Part shown: positions 41,124 through 49,606 of the stretch, piece by piece | How the letters are laid out: each line of letters opens with the position of its first letter | How positions within the stretch are numbered: the stretch's first letter is position 1 | From: an uncultured Pelagibacteraceae bacterium | GTDB taxonomy: Bacteria; Pseudomonadota; Alphaproteobacteria; Pelagibacterales; Pelagibacteraceae | NCBI GenBank assembly: GCA_902626725.1 | Contig: CACOGI010000001.1 | Coordinates: 202,001 to 266,000 of the forward strand | Reading direction: 5' to 3' | DNA length: 64,000 bases | Made by a program: the position numbers and the translations under genes | The notes under the pieces: model-generated | Told to the model about the DNA's origin: nothing | Databases searched by the model: none | The model's input: the letters and a program-made list of their open reading frames with translations, nothing else

Positions 41124-42996
41124 TGTAAGCGATAATGTTCAGAAAATTAATTTAATTAACAGAAGGTTATTTTTAATAACCGCTGCTAAGATTTTAGTTT
41201 TTATAGGCATTACTTCAAGACTGTTTTCTCTTCAAGTAAAGCAGAATAATAAATATTTAACTTTATCAGACAAGAACAGAATTAGAGAATGGAAGTTACA
41301 TCCAGTTAGAGGTGAATTTAAAGATTATTTTGGTAATGTAATAGCTGGAAATAATGAGGTATATCAACTTCACGTAATACCAGAACAGGTAGAAGATTTT
41401 AGATATATTGCTTTAAGACTTAAAAATATTCTAAATCTTTCTGAAAAAGAATTTCAAAAAATTCTTAAAAGAAAAAGAGAAATAAAATCCTGGGAGACTA
41501 TTGTAGTTTCAGATAATTTAAGCTGGGAACAGTTTTCTAAAGTAAATAATTATTTACATGACTTGGTTGGAGTAAAGACAGTTTTGTCAATTTCAAGGAT
41601 TTATCCATTTAAAGAAAATTATACTCATGTTCTTGGTTATGTAAGTCAGGCCAATGAAAAAGACATAATGAATAATGAAAATATAAAAGAAAAATTTGTT
41701 CCTGGAATTAGAGTTGGGAAGACAGGTCTTGAAAAAACGTTTGAAAATACCCTGCTTGGTGAAAATGACATTCAAAGATTTGAGGTAAATGCTTACGGTA
41801 GAAAAATAAGTCAATTAGAATATCAAAGAGGAGAAAAAGGAAAAACATTACGCCTAACAATTGATACTGAGGTACAAAAATTAGCAAATGAACTACTTAA
41901 AGATCAGGCTGGCTCTATATGTGTAATGGATATTTACACAGGACATGTAATAGCAATGCACTCGTCTCCATCATTTGATCCAAATTTGTTTGTATTTGGT
42001 ATTAGTAAAGATGACTGGCAATTAATTCGTAATGACCCTATGAAGCCTTTAGTAAATAAGACTTTACAAGGAAACTATTCCCCAGGATCAACAATAAAAC
42101 CTATTGTTGCATTATCGGCTTTGGAAAATGGAATTATTAATACAAAATTTACAGTTAATTGTAGAGGACATAAGCATCCGTTAGAATTGTATGGACAAAC
42201 TTATCATTGTTGGAAAAAAGAAGGACATGGATTCATGAACTTAAGAAATGCAATGAAACAATCTTGTGATATATATTTTTATGAAATAGCTCGTAAACTT
42301 GGTGTAGATAAATTAAGTGAAACAGCTAAAAAATTTGGCCTTGGTAAAGAAGTTTTTGGAGATTTATTTAGCATAGAAAAAAAAGGTTTAATTCCAAATA
42401 CCCAATGGAAGAAAAATGCATTGGGACAAGGATGGTTATTAGGAGAAACAATTATAACTGGAATTGGTCAAGGTTATATCCAAACAACTCCTATACAATT
42501 ATGTTTAATGACTGCTCATATTGCTAATGGAGGTCATAGGATTTATCCAAAAATCGTTGTTGATGATGAGAATAATGCAGATCCAATCGACAAATTTATA
42601 CCGTTATATTCAGATCCTAAAAACATCAAAATTGTTCAAGATGCAATGTTTGCTTCAACTAATGAGGTTAGAGGAACTTCTTACAAATCTAGAATTGATA
42701 ATAAGAAATACCAATTTGCTGGGAAAACTGGAACGGCACAAGTAAAAAAAATCACAGAAAAAGATCGTGAGTTAGATTTAAAAACTTTTGAAATTCCTTA
42801 TGAGGAAAGGGATCATGCTCTTTATATTGCATATGGCCCTTATAAAAATCCACGATATGCTACGAGTATAATTATTGAACATGGTGGATCAGGAAGTTCA
42901 ACGGCAGCACCAATGGCAAAAAAAATTTTTAAACTTGTTATAGATAGACATAACCTAAGACAGTCTATTAATGAAAAAAAATACTTGGATGTATAA
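41116..42996 (+). CDS. mrdA: Penicillin-binding protein 2 (elongasome transpeptidase)
   Basis: MrdA crosslinks peptidoglycan during elongation with RodA as partner glycosyltransferase. One N-terminal membrane segment (LFLITAAKILVFIGITSRLF) is followed by the PBP dimerisation domain (HPVRGEFKDYFGNVIAGNN). The transpeptidase domain has SxxK in NYSPGSTIKPIVALSALENG, SxN-type QSCDIYFYE and KTGTAQVKKITE. The ORF track starts at 41080. I use the ATG at 41116 (MFDVSDNVQKIN, 626 aa), which overlaps mreD by 8 bases, because upstream residues come from the mreD frame. Confidence 0.93.
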   Translation: MFDVSDNVQKINLINRRLFLITAAKILVFIGITSRLFSLQVKQNNKYLTLSDKNRIREWKLHPVRGEFKDYFGNVIAGNNEVYQLHVIPEQVEDFRYIALRLKNILNLSEKEFQKILKRKREIKSWETIVVSDNLSWEQFSKVNNYLHDLVGVKTVLSISRIYPFKENYTHVLGYVSQANEKDIMNNENIKEKFVPGIRVGKTGLEKTFENTLLGENDIQRFEVNAYGRKISQLEYQRGEKGKTLRLTIDTEVQKLANELLKDQAGSICVMDIYTGHVIAMHSSPSFDPNLFVFGISKDDWQLIRNDPMKPLVNKTLQGNYSPGSTIKPIVALSALENGIINTKFTVNCRGHKHPLELYGQTYHCWKKEGHGFMNLRNAMKQSCDIYFYEIARKLGVDKLSETAKKFGLGKEVFGDLFSIEKKGLIPNTQWKKNALGQGWLLGETIITGIGQGYIQTTPIQLCLMTAHIANGGHRIYPKIVVDDENNADPIDKFIPLYSDPKNIKIVQDAMFASTNEVRGTSYKSRIDNKKYQFAGKTGTAQVKKITEKDRELDLKTFEIPYEERDHALYIAYGPYKNPRYATSIIIEHGGSGSSTAAPMAKKIFKLVIDRHNLRQSINEKKYLDV

Positions 42997-44118
42997 ATGT
43001 TACAAAGTAAATTTTCACATAGCTTAACTCTCTTTCAAAAAATTAAAAATTATGACTTTGTATTATTAATGAGTATATTTATTTTAGGAGTAATAAGTAT
43101 TTTTACAATGTATTCAACGGATGGTGGTGAAATATTGTTTCATACAAAAAGCCATTTTATTAAATTTGTAATTTTTTTTCCTATGATGATTATTCTCTCA
43201 TTTATTAATATTAAATACTGGCATGCAGGAGGTTATCTTTTTTATTTAATTATTTTAGGTTTATTAGTATGGGTATCTCTTTATGGTGTTAAAGCATCAG
43301 GATCAAGAAGATGGATAGATTTATATTTTTTAAATCTTCAGCCTTCTGAACTTATGAAGATTGCAGTTATTCTTTGTCTTGCTAAGTTTTTTCATAGAAT
43401 TAGGACAAGTAACACTAATGCTTTTTCATCAATATTAATATCTTTGACTATAATCATTGTTCCAACAATTTTAGTTATTACTCAACCAGATTTAGGTACA
43501 TCAATTTTAATTTCCTTTTCTGGTTTGATTATTTTATGGTTTTCTGGTCTTAAAATTAAATACTTTGTTTACTCTTTTTTAATTTTTATTACTTCATTAC
43601 CTTTTGTAATTTCTTTTTTAAAACCATATCAAAAATTAAGGATATTAACTTTTTTTGATCCTGAAAAAGATCCGTTGGGTTCTGGTTATCAAATTATTCA
43701 ATCTAAAATTGCAGTTGGTTCTGGAGGACTAACTGGCAAAGGTTTTCTTAAAGGCACACAAAGCTATTTAGATTTTCTTCCAGAAAAACATACTGATTTT
43801 ATATTTACTCTTTTTTCAGAAGAATTTGGATTTATTGGATCAATGGTTTTATTAATCTTATATACAATTATTATATACAGAATTATACATACTGGTTTAA
43901 TTTCGAGAAGTTTTTTTTCAAGACTTTTTTGTTTCGGTTTTTCTTTTGCAATTTTTCTTTATGTCGCGACAAATATGTCAATGGTTCTTGGTCTTCTTCC
44001 TATAGTTGGATCACCACTTCCAGTAATGTCTTATGGTGGCTCATCATTACTCGCAACAATGATTGGTTTCTCAATTGTTTTAAGTGCAAGCATTGATCAC
44101 AATCAAAATATTTCTTAA
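42997..44118 (+). CDS. rodA: Rod shape-determining SEDS glycosyltransferase RodA
   Basis: RodA polymerises lipid II into glycan strands. It is a 373-aa polytopic protein with about ten membrane segments. The SEDS signatures are visible: LQPSELMKIAVILCLAKFFH, TQPDLGTSILI, LPEKHTDFIFTLFSEEFGF (catalytic Asp loop) and LLPIVGSPLPVMSYGGSSLL. The ATG directly follows the mrdA stop. It is the last gene of the leuA-mreBCD-mrdA-rodA run. Confidence 0.95.
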   Translation: MLQSKFSHSLTLFQKIKNYDFVLLMSIFILGVISIFTMYSTDGGEILFHTKSHFIKFVIFFPMMIILSFINIKYWHAGGYLFYLIILGLLVWVSLYGVKASGSRRWIDLYFLNLQPSELMKIAVILCLAKFFHRIRTSNTNAFSSILISLTIIIVPTILVITQPDLGTSILISFSGLIILWFSGLKIKYFVYSFLIFITSLPFVISFLKPYQKLRILTFFDPEKDPLGSGYQIIQSKIAVGSGGLTGKGFLKGTQSYLDFLPEKHTDFIFTLFSEEFGFIGSMVLLILYTIIIYRIIHTGLISRSFFSRLFCFGFSFAIFLYVATNMSMVLGLLPIVGSPLPVMSYGGSSLLATMIGFSIVLSASIDHNQNIS

Positions 44119-44124
44119 AGATTG

Positions 44125-44158
44125 TATAATTTGTCACTGCATTTTATGCGGTAATGAC
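44125..44158 (+). promoter_or_regulatory. TATAAT and leader hairpin before the DadA-like gene
   Basis: A perfect TATAAT (44125-44130) lies 43 bases upstream of the DadA-like ATG. No convincing -35 is seen. Immediately after it, TGCAT-TTT-ATGCG and flanking GTCA...TGAC (44133-44158) can form a bulged hairpin. It could be a leader element or a weak rodA terminator. Confidence 0.3.
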
Positions 44159-44172
44159 TATATATTTATTTT

Positions 44173-45414
44173 ATGAATAAATCTTTAAAGATAGGAATAA
44201 TAGGCGCTGGTATTCAAGGAATTTCAAATGCTCTTTTCCTCCAAAAAAAGGGTTTTGAAGTCACAATTTTTGATCGTGAAGAACCAGGAAGTCATGCAGC
44301 TTCTTATGGAAATGCAGGTCATTTTTCTCCTTATGCATCTCTATCATTAAATAGAACAGATATTCTTGCCGATGTCCCAGCGATGTTGCTGAGTTCAACT
44401 GGACCACTAGCCCTCAAATGGAATTATGTGCCTAAAATGATACCTTGGTTTTTAAAATTTATTCTTAACACCTCAAAAAATAAAATGATGCATACGGCAA
44501 AAAACATGCATCAAATTTTAGATTTAGCACTACCTGCTTATGATGAGTTGTTCGATGAGATTGATTTGGAAGGATTAGTTGAAAATAAAGGTATTCTATA
44601 CATCTGGAATGAAAAAGATTTAAAAAGTAGGGAGTTAGAAATTAGAGTGAGAGACGAATTGGGAGTAAAACAACAGCTGGTCAGCAAAAGTGAAATTCAT
44701 GATTTAGAGCCAAATATAAAACCATTTTACCATGGAGGAGTTTATTATCCTTATGCGAGGCATGCTCGAAACCCAAAAAAAATTCTGCTCAAACTTTTTG
44801 AGTTATTTTTAAAAAAAGGGGGAAAATTTAAAAAATTTGATGTTAAAAAAATTGAATTTAAAAACGACTATCCGATTCTAATGACTGAATCGGAAAAATT
44901 TAATTTTGATAAAATTGTTATTGCATGTGGTGCTTTTTCAAAAAAATTGACAGATAATTTAGGAGAAAAAATTCCACTTGATACTGAAAGAGGATATCAT
45001 GTTCATTTTAAGAATTGTGACAATCTTTTAAGTAGACCAGTCATCTTTTCCAATAGAGGATTTGGAATTACACCTATGGAACAGGGATTAAGAGTGGTGG
45101 GAACAGTTGAATTTGGTGGATTAGAGAATCCTCTTTCAAAATCAAGAATTAAAAATTTGATAAATAACGCCAGATACATGCTGGGTAATTTACCAGAGCA
45201 TGAGGACGAGTGGTTAGGCTTTAGACCAACTTTACCTGATTTTTTACCTGTGATGGGTCCTTCTAGAAAATATAAAAATGTATTCTATTGTTTTGGACAC
45301 CATCATTTAGGATGGACATTAGGCCCAATATCTGGAAAGATTGTTTCTGGGATGATAGCTAAAGAAAATACAAATCTAAATTTAGACCCTTATAGCTCAA
45401 AAAGATTTAATTAA
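44173..45414 (+). CDS. FAD-dependent oxidoreductase, D-amino acid dehydrogenase (DadA)-like
   Basis: This is a member of the DAAO/glycine-oxidase superfamily, probably oxidising an amino acid or N-methyl amine at a membrane-linked flavin. The FAD dinucleotide fold IGIIGAGIQGISNALFLQKK is at residues 6-25. SHAASYGNAGHFSPYASLSL and the PKMIPWFLKF segment resemble DadA. Near the C-terminus, GFRPTLPDFLPVMGPSRKYK and HHHLGWTLGPISGKIVS are the family's substrate/FAD closing motif. It is 413 aa, as in DadA. It begins a five-gene run with permease, dehydrogenase, deacetylase-like protein and msrB. The true substrate is not determinable. Confidence 0.8.
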   Translation: MNKSLKIGIIGAGIQGISNALFLQKKGFEVTIFDREEPGSHAASYGNAGHFSPYASLSLNRTDILADVPAMLLSSTGPLALKWNYVPKMIPWFLKFILNTSKNKMMHTAKNMHQILDLALPAYDELFDEIDLEGLVENKGILYIWNEKDLKSRELEIRVRDELGVKQQLVSKSEIHDLEPNIKPFYHGGVYYPYARHARNPKKILLKLFELFLKKGGKFKKFDVKKIEFKNDYPILMTESEKFNFDKIVIACGAFSKKLTDNLGEKIPLDTERGYHVHFKNCDNLLSRPVIFSNRGFGITPMEQGLRVVGTVEFGGLENPLSKSRIKNLINNARYMLGNLPEHEDEWLGFRPTLPDFLPVMGPSRKYKNVFYCFGHHHLGWTLGPISGKIVSGMIAKENTNLNLDPYSSKRFN

Positions 45415-45417
45415 TTT

Positions 45418-46311
45418 ATGCAAAACATTAAAGCATATGTGATGCTGGTATGTGCATCATTGTTTTGGGCTGGTAATTTTATGATTGGAAAGTATGCTTT
45501 TTTTTCTGAGATTCCACCTCTGTCTTTAGTATTTTATCGTTGGTCTCTCGTTTGGATAATATTATTACCTTTTACCTTTAAAGAATTAATTAAATACAAA
45601 GAAACAATTTTAAACAATTTACCTTTATTATTTTTTCTGGGATTAACAAGTGTCGGTTTGTTTAATTCATTTACATATTTATCTTTAGTTCATACACAGG
45701 TAATAAACGCATCTCTTTTCAATACAGCTATCCCAGCTATAATAATTTTACTATGTTTTTTATTTAATATTGAAAAAACTAATAAGTTTCAAATTTTGGG
45801 TCTGATTATTTCAGTGTGTGGAATTTTAGCAATTATCACTAAACTTAAATTGAGCATTTTACTTTCTCTTAATTTTAACAAGGGAGATTTAATTATGATA
45901 GGAGGTGTTCTTACTTGGGGAATTTACTCAACTCTTTTAAAGAAAAAACAATTTACTCTTCCACTTCTAACCTTAGTACATGTTATTTGTACGTTAGGGT
46001 TAATTAGTGTTTTCCCCCAATTTTTATATGAGTATTCTAATGAGCAGATAATTAAGTTTGATACTAATTTAGTTTATACATTAATATTTTTGGCTCTTTT
46101 TCCAAGCATAGGATCTTACTATTGCTGGGCAGGAGCTGTATCTATAATTGGCGCAAACAGGGCAGGAATTTCATTATCTCTTATACCTTTGTTTAGTTCA
46201 ATCATGGCTATAGTAATTTATGACGAAGTATTTAAATTTTTTCATTTAATTGGAGCAATTTTAATTATATTAGGACTATTTTTATCAAATAAGGAAATTG
46301 AAAATGCTTAA
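45418..46311 (+). CDS. EamA-type drug/metabolite transporter
   Basis: This is a 297-aa inner-membrane protein with ten hydrophobic helices in two EamA repeats (ASLFWAGNFMIGKYAFFSEI near the start; LTWGIYSTLLKKKQF in the second repeat; AGAVSIIGANRAGISLSLIP late). The family exports or imports metabolites such as amino acids. Its location between a DadA-like oxidase and a 2-hydroxyacid dehydrogenase suggests a related substrate. Its stop overlaps the next gene by 8 bases. Confidence 0.85.
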   Translation: MQNIKAYVMLVCASLFWAGNFMIGKYAFFSEIPPLSLVFYRWSLVWIILLPFTFKELIKYKETILNNLPLLFFLGLTSVGLFNSFTYLSLVHTQVINASLFNTAIPAIIILLCFLFNIEKTNKFQILGLIISVCGILAIITKLKLSILLSLNFNKGDLIMIGGVLTWGIYSTLLKKKQFTLPLLTLVHVICTLGLISVFPQFLYEYSNEQIIKFDTNLVYTLIFLALFPSIGSYYCWAGAVSIIGANRAGISLSLIPLFSSIMAIVIYDEVFKFFHLIGAILIILGLFLSNKEIENA

Positions 46312-47254
46312 AGTTGCAATCTTAGATGATTATCAAAATGTTTCACAACAGTTTATAAATATAGAAAAATTGTCTGGAAAATATGAATTTAAAATTTTTA
46401 ACCAACCCTTTGTAGATGAAGCAGAGACTATAGAACAATTGTTAGATTTTGAGGCATTATTAATAATGAGAGAGCGAACACCAATAACAAAAAATTTAAT
46501 TAATAATTTACCCAAACTAAAATATATCATTACAAGCGGGTTAAGAAATAAATCTATTGATTTAGAAATTACAAAAAAAAGAAAAATTGTTGTCTGTGGA
46601 ACTGAAAGCAATATTAATCCAACACCTGAGTTGACCTGGGCTCTTATATTAGGCTTAGCAAGAAATCTTAAGGAGGAAATAGACAATATGTATCAAGGTT
46701 ATTGGCAAACGACCATTGGAATAGAATTAAAAAATAAAATATTGGGTTTAATTGGTTTAGGCCGTGTCGGTTCACAAGTTGCAAAAATTGGAAAAGCTTT
46801 TGGAATGCAAGTCATGGCATGGAGTGAAAATCTTAATTTAAACATTTGTAAAGAATTAGATGTGTTGCCTTGTAGCAAAGAAGATATAATTAAAAATTCT
46901 GATTTTTTATCTATTCACGTTCAAGGCGGAGAAAGGTACAAAAATTGTATTACTTTAAAAGAGATGGATAAAATGAAAAAGACAGCATATTTGATAAATA
47001 CCTCTAGAGGATCAATCGTAAACGAGGAGGACCTCATTATTGCCTTGTCTACAAATGAAATAGCTGGAGCTGGAATTGATGTTTATGAAAAAGAGCCTCT
47101 CCCAGAAAATCATAAATTAAGATTTTTACCCAATGCTTTGTTAACTCCTCATATTGGATTCGTTACAGCAGAAAATTATTGTGTTTATTATACTCAAATG
47201 ATCGAGGCTTTAGAGGCATGTGTTAATGGAAAACCAATACGTGTAATTGAATAA
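46304..47254 (+). CDS. D-isomer-specific 2-hydroxyacid dehydrogenase family protein
   Basis: It likely reduces a 2-oxoacid or oxidises a D-2-hydroxyacid with NAD(H). LGLIGLGRVGSQVAKIGKAF is the Rossmann motif. INTSRGSIVNEEDLIIAL and TPHIGFVTAENYCVYY carry the substrate Arg/Glu/His region. It is 316 aa. The track's TTG (46298) adds two residues; the ATG at 46304 gives MLKVAILDDYQN and sits inside the end of the permease gene (8-base overlap). It resembles the PdxB/SerA/GyaR class, and the precise substrate is unknown. SerA is less likely because no ACT domain is present. Confidence 0.83.
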   Translation: MLKVAILDDYQNVSQQFINIEKLSGKYEFKIFNQPFVDEAETIEQLLDFEALLIMRERTPITKNLINNLPKLKYIITSGLRNKSIDLEITKKRKIVVCGTESNINPTPELTWALILGLARNLKEEIDNMYQGYWQTTIGIELKNKILGLIGLGRVGSQVAKIGKAFGMQVMAWSENLNLNICKELDVLPCSKEDIIKNSDFLSIHVQGGERYKNCITLKEMDKMKKTAYLINTSRGSIVNEEDLIIALSTNEIAGAGIDVYEKEPLPENHKLRFLPNALLTPHIGFVTAENYCVYYTQMIEALEACVNGKPIRVIE

Positions 47255-47255
47255 A

Positions 47256-48149
47256 ATGGATTTACCAGTTGTTAATCATAAGGATTATTTTGCGAAAATT
47301 GGAGATGATCATAAATTTCCCATAAACAAATTTGGAGAATTAGCTAATCATTTGTTAAAAAAAAAAATAGTTAACAAATTTTATAAACCCTATCCATGCT
47401 CAGACGAAACACTTAAAAGAGCTCATTCAGAAAATTATATCAAAAATGTAAAAGACAAAAATTTAGATAAAAATGTAATAAAAAAAATTGGCTTCCCTTT
47501 GATTGATAGCGTTATTCAAAGATCTTTAGTAGCTACTGGCGGAACAGTTTTAGCATCCAAGCTTGCTATAAAATATGGTCTTGCGTGTAATACAGCTGGT
47601 GGAAGTCATCATGCAAATTTTGATGGGGGAGCAGGTTATTGTGTATTTAATGATGTAGCTGTAGCTACACATTATTTGTTAGAAAGAGGACTGGCAGGAC
47701 GAATTTTAATTGTTGATTTAGATGTCCATCAAGGAAATGGTAATTCCGATATATTTAAAAATAATAGAAATGTATTCACTTTTAGCATGCATTCAAAATC
47801 AAATTATCCTGCCAAAAAATCTATAAGTGATCTTGATGTTGAGCTTGATGATAATTTAGAGGATCAACAGTATCTTAAATTACTTAAGTTTTATTTAAAT
47901 CAGCTAAATAATGAAAATTTCGACTATGTTTTTTATATCGCAGGAGTTGATATTCACTTTAACGATCGGTTAGGAAAATTAAAAATTTCCGATGAAGGTA
48001 TTAGAAAAAGAGATGAAATTGTTACTGAAAATTTTTTTTCTAAGGGGATTCCTCTTTGCGGAGTTTTAGGTGGTGGTTACAATAAAGATTTTGATAAACT
48101 TGTTGAATTACACTCTATTTTGCATCAATCATGTGCTAAATTATTATAA
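47256..48149 (+). CDS. Histone-deacetylase/AcuC/acetylpolyamine-amidohydrolase family protein
   Basis: These zinc hydrolases remove acyl groups from amines in bacteria (acetylpolyamines, acetoin-linked AcuC). AGGSHHANFDGGAGYCVFND carries the HH dyad, VDLDVHQGNG the zinc Asp and His, and the third Asp is in AGVDIHFNDRLGKL. GGGY is near the end. From the ATG at 47256 it is 297 aa, preferred over the track's TTG three codons upstream that overlaps the previous stop. Its neighbour genes suggest that it deacylates a small amine or amino-acid derivative rather than a protein. That is inference. Confidence 0.83.
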   Translation: MDLPVVNHKDYFAKIGDDHKFPINKFGELANHLLKKKIVNKFYKPYPCSDETLKRAHSENYIKNVKDKNLDKNVIKKIGFPLIDSVIQRSLVATGGTVLASKLAIKYGLACNTAGGSHHANFDGGAGYCVFNDVAVATHYLLERGLAGRILIVDLDVHQGNGNSDIFKNNRNVFTFSMHSKSNYPAKKSISDLDVELDDNLEDQQYLKLLKFYLNQLNNENFDYVFYIAGVDIHFNDRLGKLKISDEGIRKRDEIVTENFFSKGIPLCGVLGGGYNKDFDKLVELHSILHQSCAKLL

Positions 48150-48152
48150 TCA

Positions 48153-48527
48153 ATGAATAAAAAAAATCCTAAACTTACAGCTGAACAAAAATTAGTCATG
48201 TTTGAAGATGGAACAGAGCCCCCAGGTACAAGTGATCTGAATGATGAGAAGAGAGAAGGAAATTATCACTGTGCAAATTGTGGAATTAAATTATTTGAAT
48301 CTCAAACCAAATATGAAAGCGGATCTGGTTGGCCATCATTTTTTCAGTCAATGCCTGAAGTTTTTGAGACAAAAACTGATTATTTATTAGGTTATGAACG
48401 AATAGAATATCATTGTAAAAATTGTAATGCACATCATGGACATATTTTTGATGATGGCCCACAACCGACTGGAAAAAGATATTGTAATAACGGAGTTTGT
48501 TTAGTTTTTAAACCAAAAAAATTATGA
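48153..48527 (+). CDS. msrB: Peptide-methionine (R)-S-oxide reductase
   Basis: MsrB repairs methionine-R-sulfoxide in proteins. Zinc ligands are two CxxC pairs (YHCANCG and YHCKNCN). SGSGWPSFFQ is the substrate pocket, and the catalytic Cys is in GKRYCNNGVCLVF. It is 124 aa. The C-terminal NNGVC differs from the common INSAAL and carries an extra Cys. The gene follows the deacetylase-like gene by 3 bases and overlaps the next ORF (ATGA). Confidence 0.93.
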   Translation: MNKKNPKLTAEQKLVMFEDGTEPPGTSDLNDEKREGNYHCANCGIKLFESQTKYESGSGWPSFFQSMPEVFETKTDYLLGYERIEYHCKNCNAHHGHIFDDGPQPTGKRYCNNGVCLVFKPKKL

Positions 48528-48865
48528 TTATTAAATATATTAGTTTTTTAATTGGAATTATTTGGTCATATTCAATTATAAAGACACAATCAGTTTTTAG
48601 TAAAAAGGCTGGACTTTTTTTTAAAATTTTTATTACGAAAGTATCTTGGTTTACTTTGATTGCAGCTTGTTATTTTGGATATAAAAATTTTTCTATAAAA
48701 TCTACAATTTTTGGAATTGTTATAGCTATTTTATTAGTAAACATTGGATTTTATTTCTCAAAAAAATTAATCAATCAAAAGTTTAATGAAAAACAAATCA
48801 TAATATTTAAAAGTTTTTTTGAATATACTTTAATATTATGGGTTATTTATTACGTTTTATTTTAA
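48524..48865 (+). CDS. Small membrane protein of unknown function
   Basis: The 113-residue protein has four likely membrane helices (IIKYISFLIGIIWSYSII, AGLFFKIFITKVSWFTLIAA, STIFGIVIAILLVNIGFYF, SFFEYTLILWVIYYVLF). I do not recognise a family. Its ATG overlaps the msrB stop, indicating translational coupling, and its 3' end overlaps convergent grx by 9 bases. Ile/Lys/Phe usage is like its neighbours, so it is probably a resident SAR11-type gene. Confidence 0.7.
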   Translation: MIIKYISFLIGIIWSYSIIKTQSVFSKKAGLFFKIFITKVSWFTLIAACYFGYKNFSIKSTIFGIVIAILLVNIGFYFSKKLINQKFNEKQIIIFKSFFEYTLILWVIYYVLF

Positions 48866-49111
48866 AAGATCTTTTAGTTTATTTGCTTTTTCTAAAGCTC
48901 TTACTTCATCATATCCACCGATGTGTTGATCATCAAAAAAAATTTGTGGTATTGTTCTTTTTCCATTTGCTTTCTTAATCATTTCATCCATTGCACCATC
49001 AATAGTTGCAACATTAATTTCATTAAAAGTAGCATTGTTTCTCGTTAACAATTTTTTCGCTGCTTCACAATAATTACATAAAGGGCCTGTATAGATTGTA
49101 ATTTTTTTCAT
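48857..49111 (-). CDS. grxC: Glutaredoxin
   Basis: It is a glutathione-dependent dithiol oxidoreductase of the thioredoxin fold. The active site is CNYC in YTGPLCNYCEAAKKLLTRN. The cis-Pro region is KRTIPQIFFDDQHIGGYDEV, the GSH-binding TVP equivalent (TIP) followed by GG-D. It is 84 aa, the size of Grx3/GrxC. The CPYC proline is replaced by Asn. It lies 3 bases after the DUF2805-type gene on the minus strand, close to msrB on the other strand. Confidence 0.93.
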   Translation of the reverse strand: MKKITIYTGPLCNYCEAAKKLLTRNNATFNEINVATIDGAMDEMIKKANGKRTIPQIFFDDQHIGGYDEVRALEKANKLKDLLK

Positions 49112-49114
49112 GAT

Positions 49115-49411
49115 TTATAAGTAATCATCTTTCTTAATTTTACTAGTTATTCTTTTTCTAGAATATTCAAATTTTTTTCTGTGTTTAATACTTTTTTCAT
49201 GAACTCTTTTTCTCCACAATCTGAATGATGAAGGTTTGAGAGATCTTCTCATTATTTTAATAACATCAGACTCTCGATAACCAGTTTTTTTTTCTATTTC
49301 TTCAAAAGTGATCCTATCAGCCCAGGCAGCCCAGATGACCCAATCTGGACTTTCGAGATTTGGCTCTGGATTTTTGACTCGGGTAACTGGTCTGTGACCT
49401 TTTTTTTTCAT
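49115..49411 (-). CDS. TIGR03643/DUF2805-family protein
   Basis: It is a 98-residue basic protein. SPDWVIWAAWADRITFEEIEKKTGYRESDVIKIMRRSLKPSSFRLWRKRVH is the conserved core I associate with the TIGR03643 (DUF2805) family, predicted to be helix-turn-helix-like (FEEIEKKTGYRESDVIKIM). Its function is unknown. The flanks are Lys/Arg-rich. It is the upstream gene of the grx pair, with its start next to the 195-base region that holds a candidate small RNA. Confidence 0.75.
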   Translation of the reverse strand: MKKKGHRPVTRVKNPEPNLESPDWVIWAAWADRITFEEIEKKTGYRESDVIKIMRRSLKPSSFRLWRKRVHEKSIKHRKKFEYSRKRITSKIKKDDYL

Positions 49412-49473
49412 AAATTCTTTATATTTGAAAAAAATCTATAATGCATTTTTTTTGAGATCTGGTATATTGTCCT

Positions 49474-49528
49474 AGATAGTCCTTTTAGCCATCTTTAGCT
49501 CCCGGTTTTTAAGGACTATCTTTTTTTT
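49474..49528 (+). ncRNA. Candidate small structured RNA or attenuator upstream of the ProC-like gene
   Basis: AGATAGTCCTT (49474-49484) and AAGGACTATCT (49511-49521) form a perfect 11-bp stem, with a 26-base loop containing TTTAGCTCCCGG. A run of eight T follows directly (49521-49528), as in an intrinsic terminator reading plus. TATATT (49463-49468) and TATAAT (49437-49442) lie upstream as possible -10 elements. No plus-strand gene ends nearby: the two preceding genes are on minus. It is therefore more likely a short RNA or a leader attenuator than a terminator for another gene. The boundaries are structural, not mapped. Confidence 0.55.
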
Positions 49529-49606
49529 CTTACTCAAAAGTTAAATTTTTTTTTCAATATTTATTATTACACAAAAATATCAAATTTATTATAAAGTATC
49601 TAGCTA

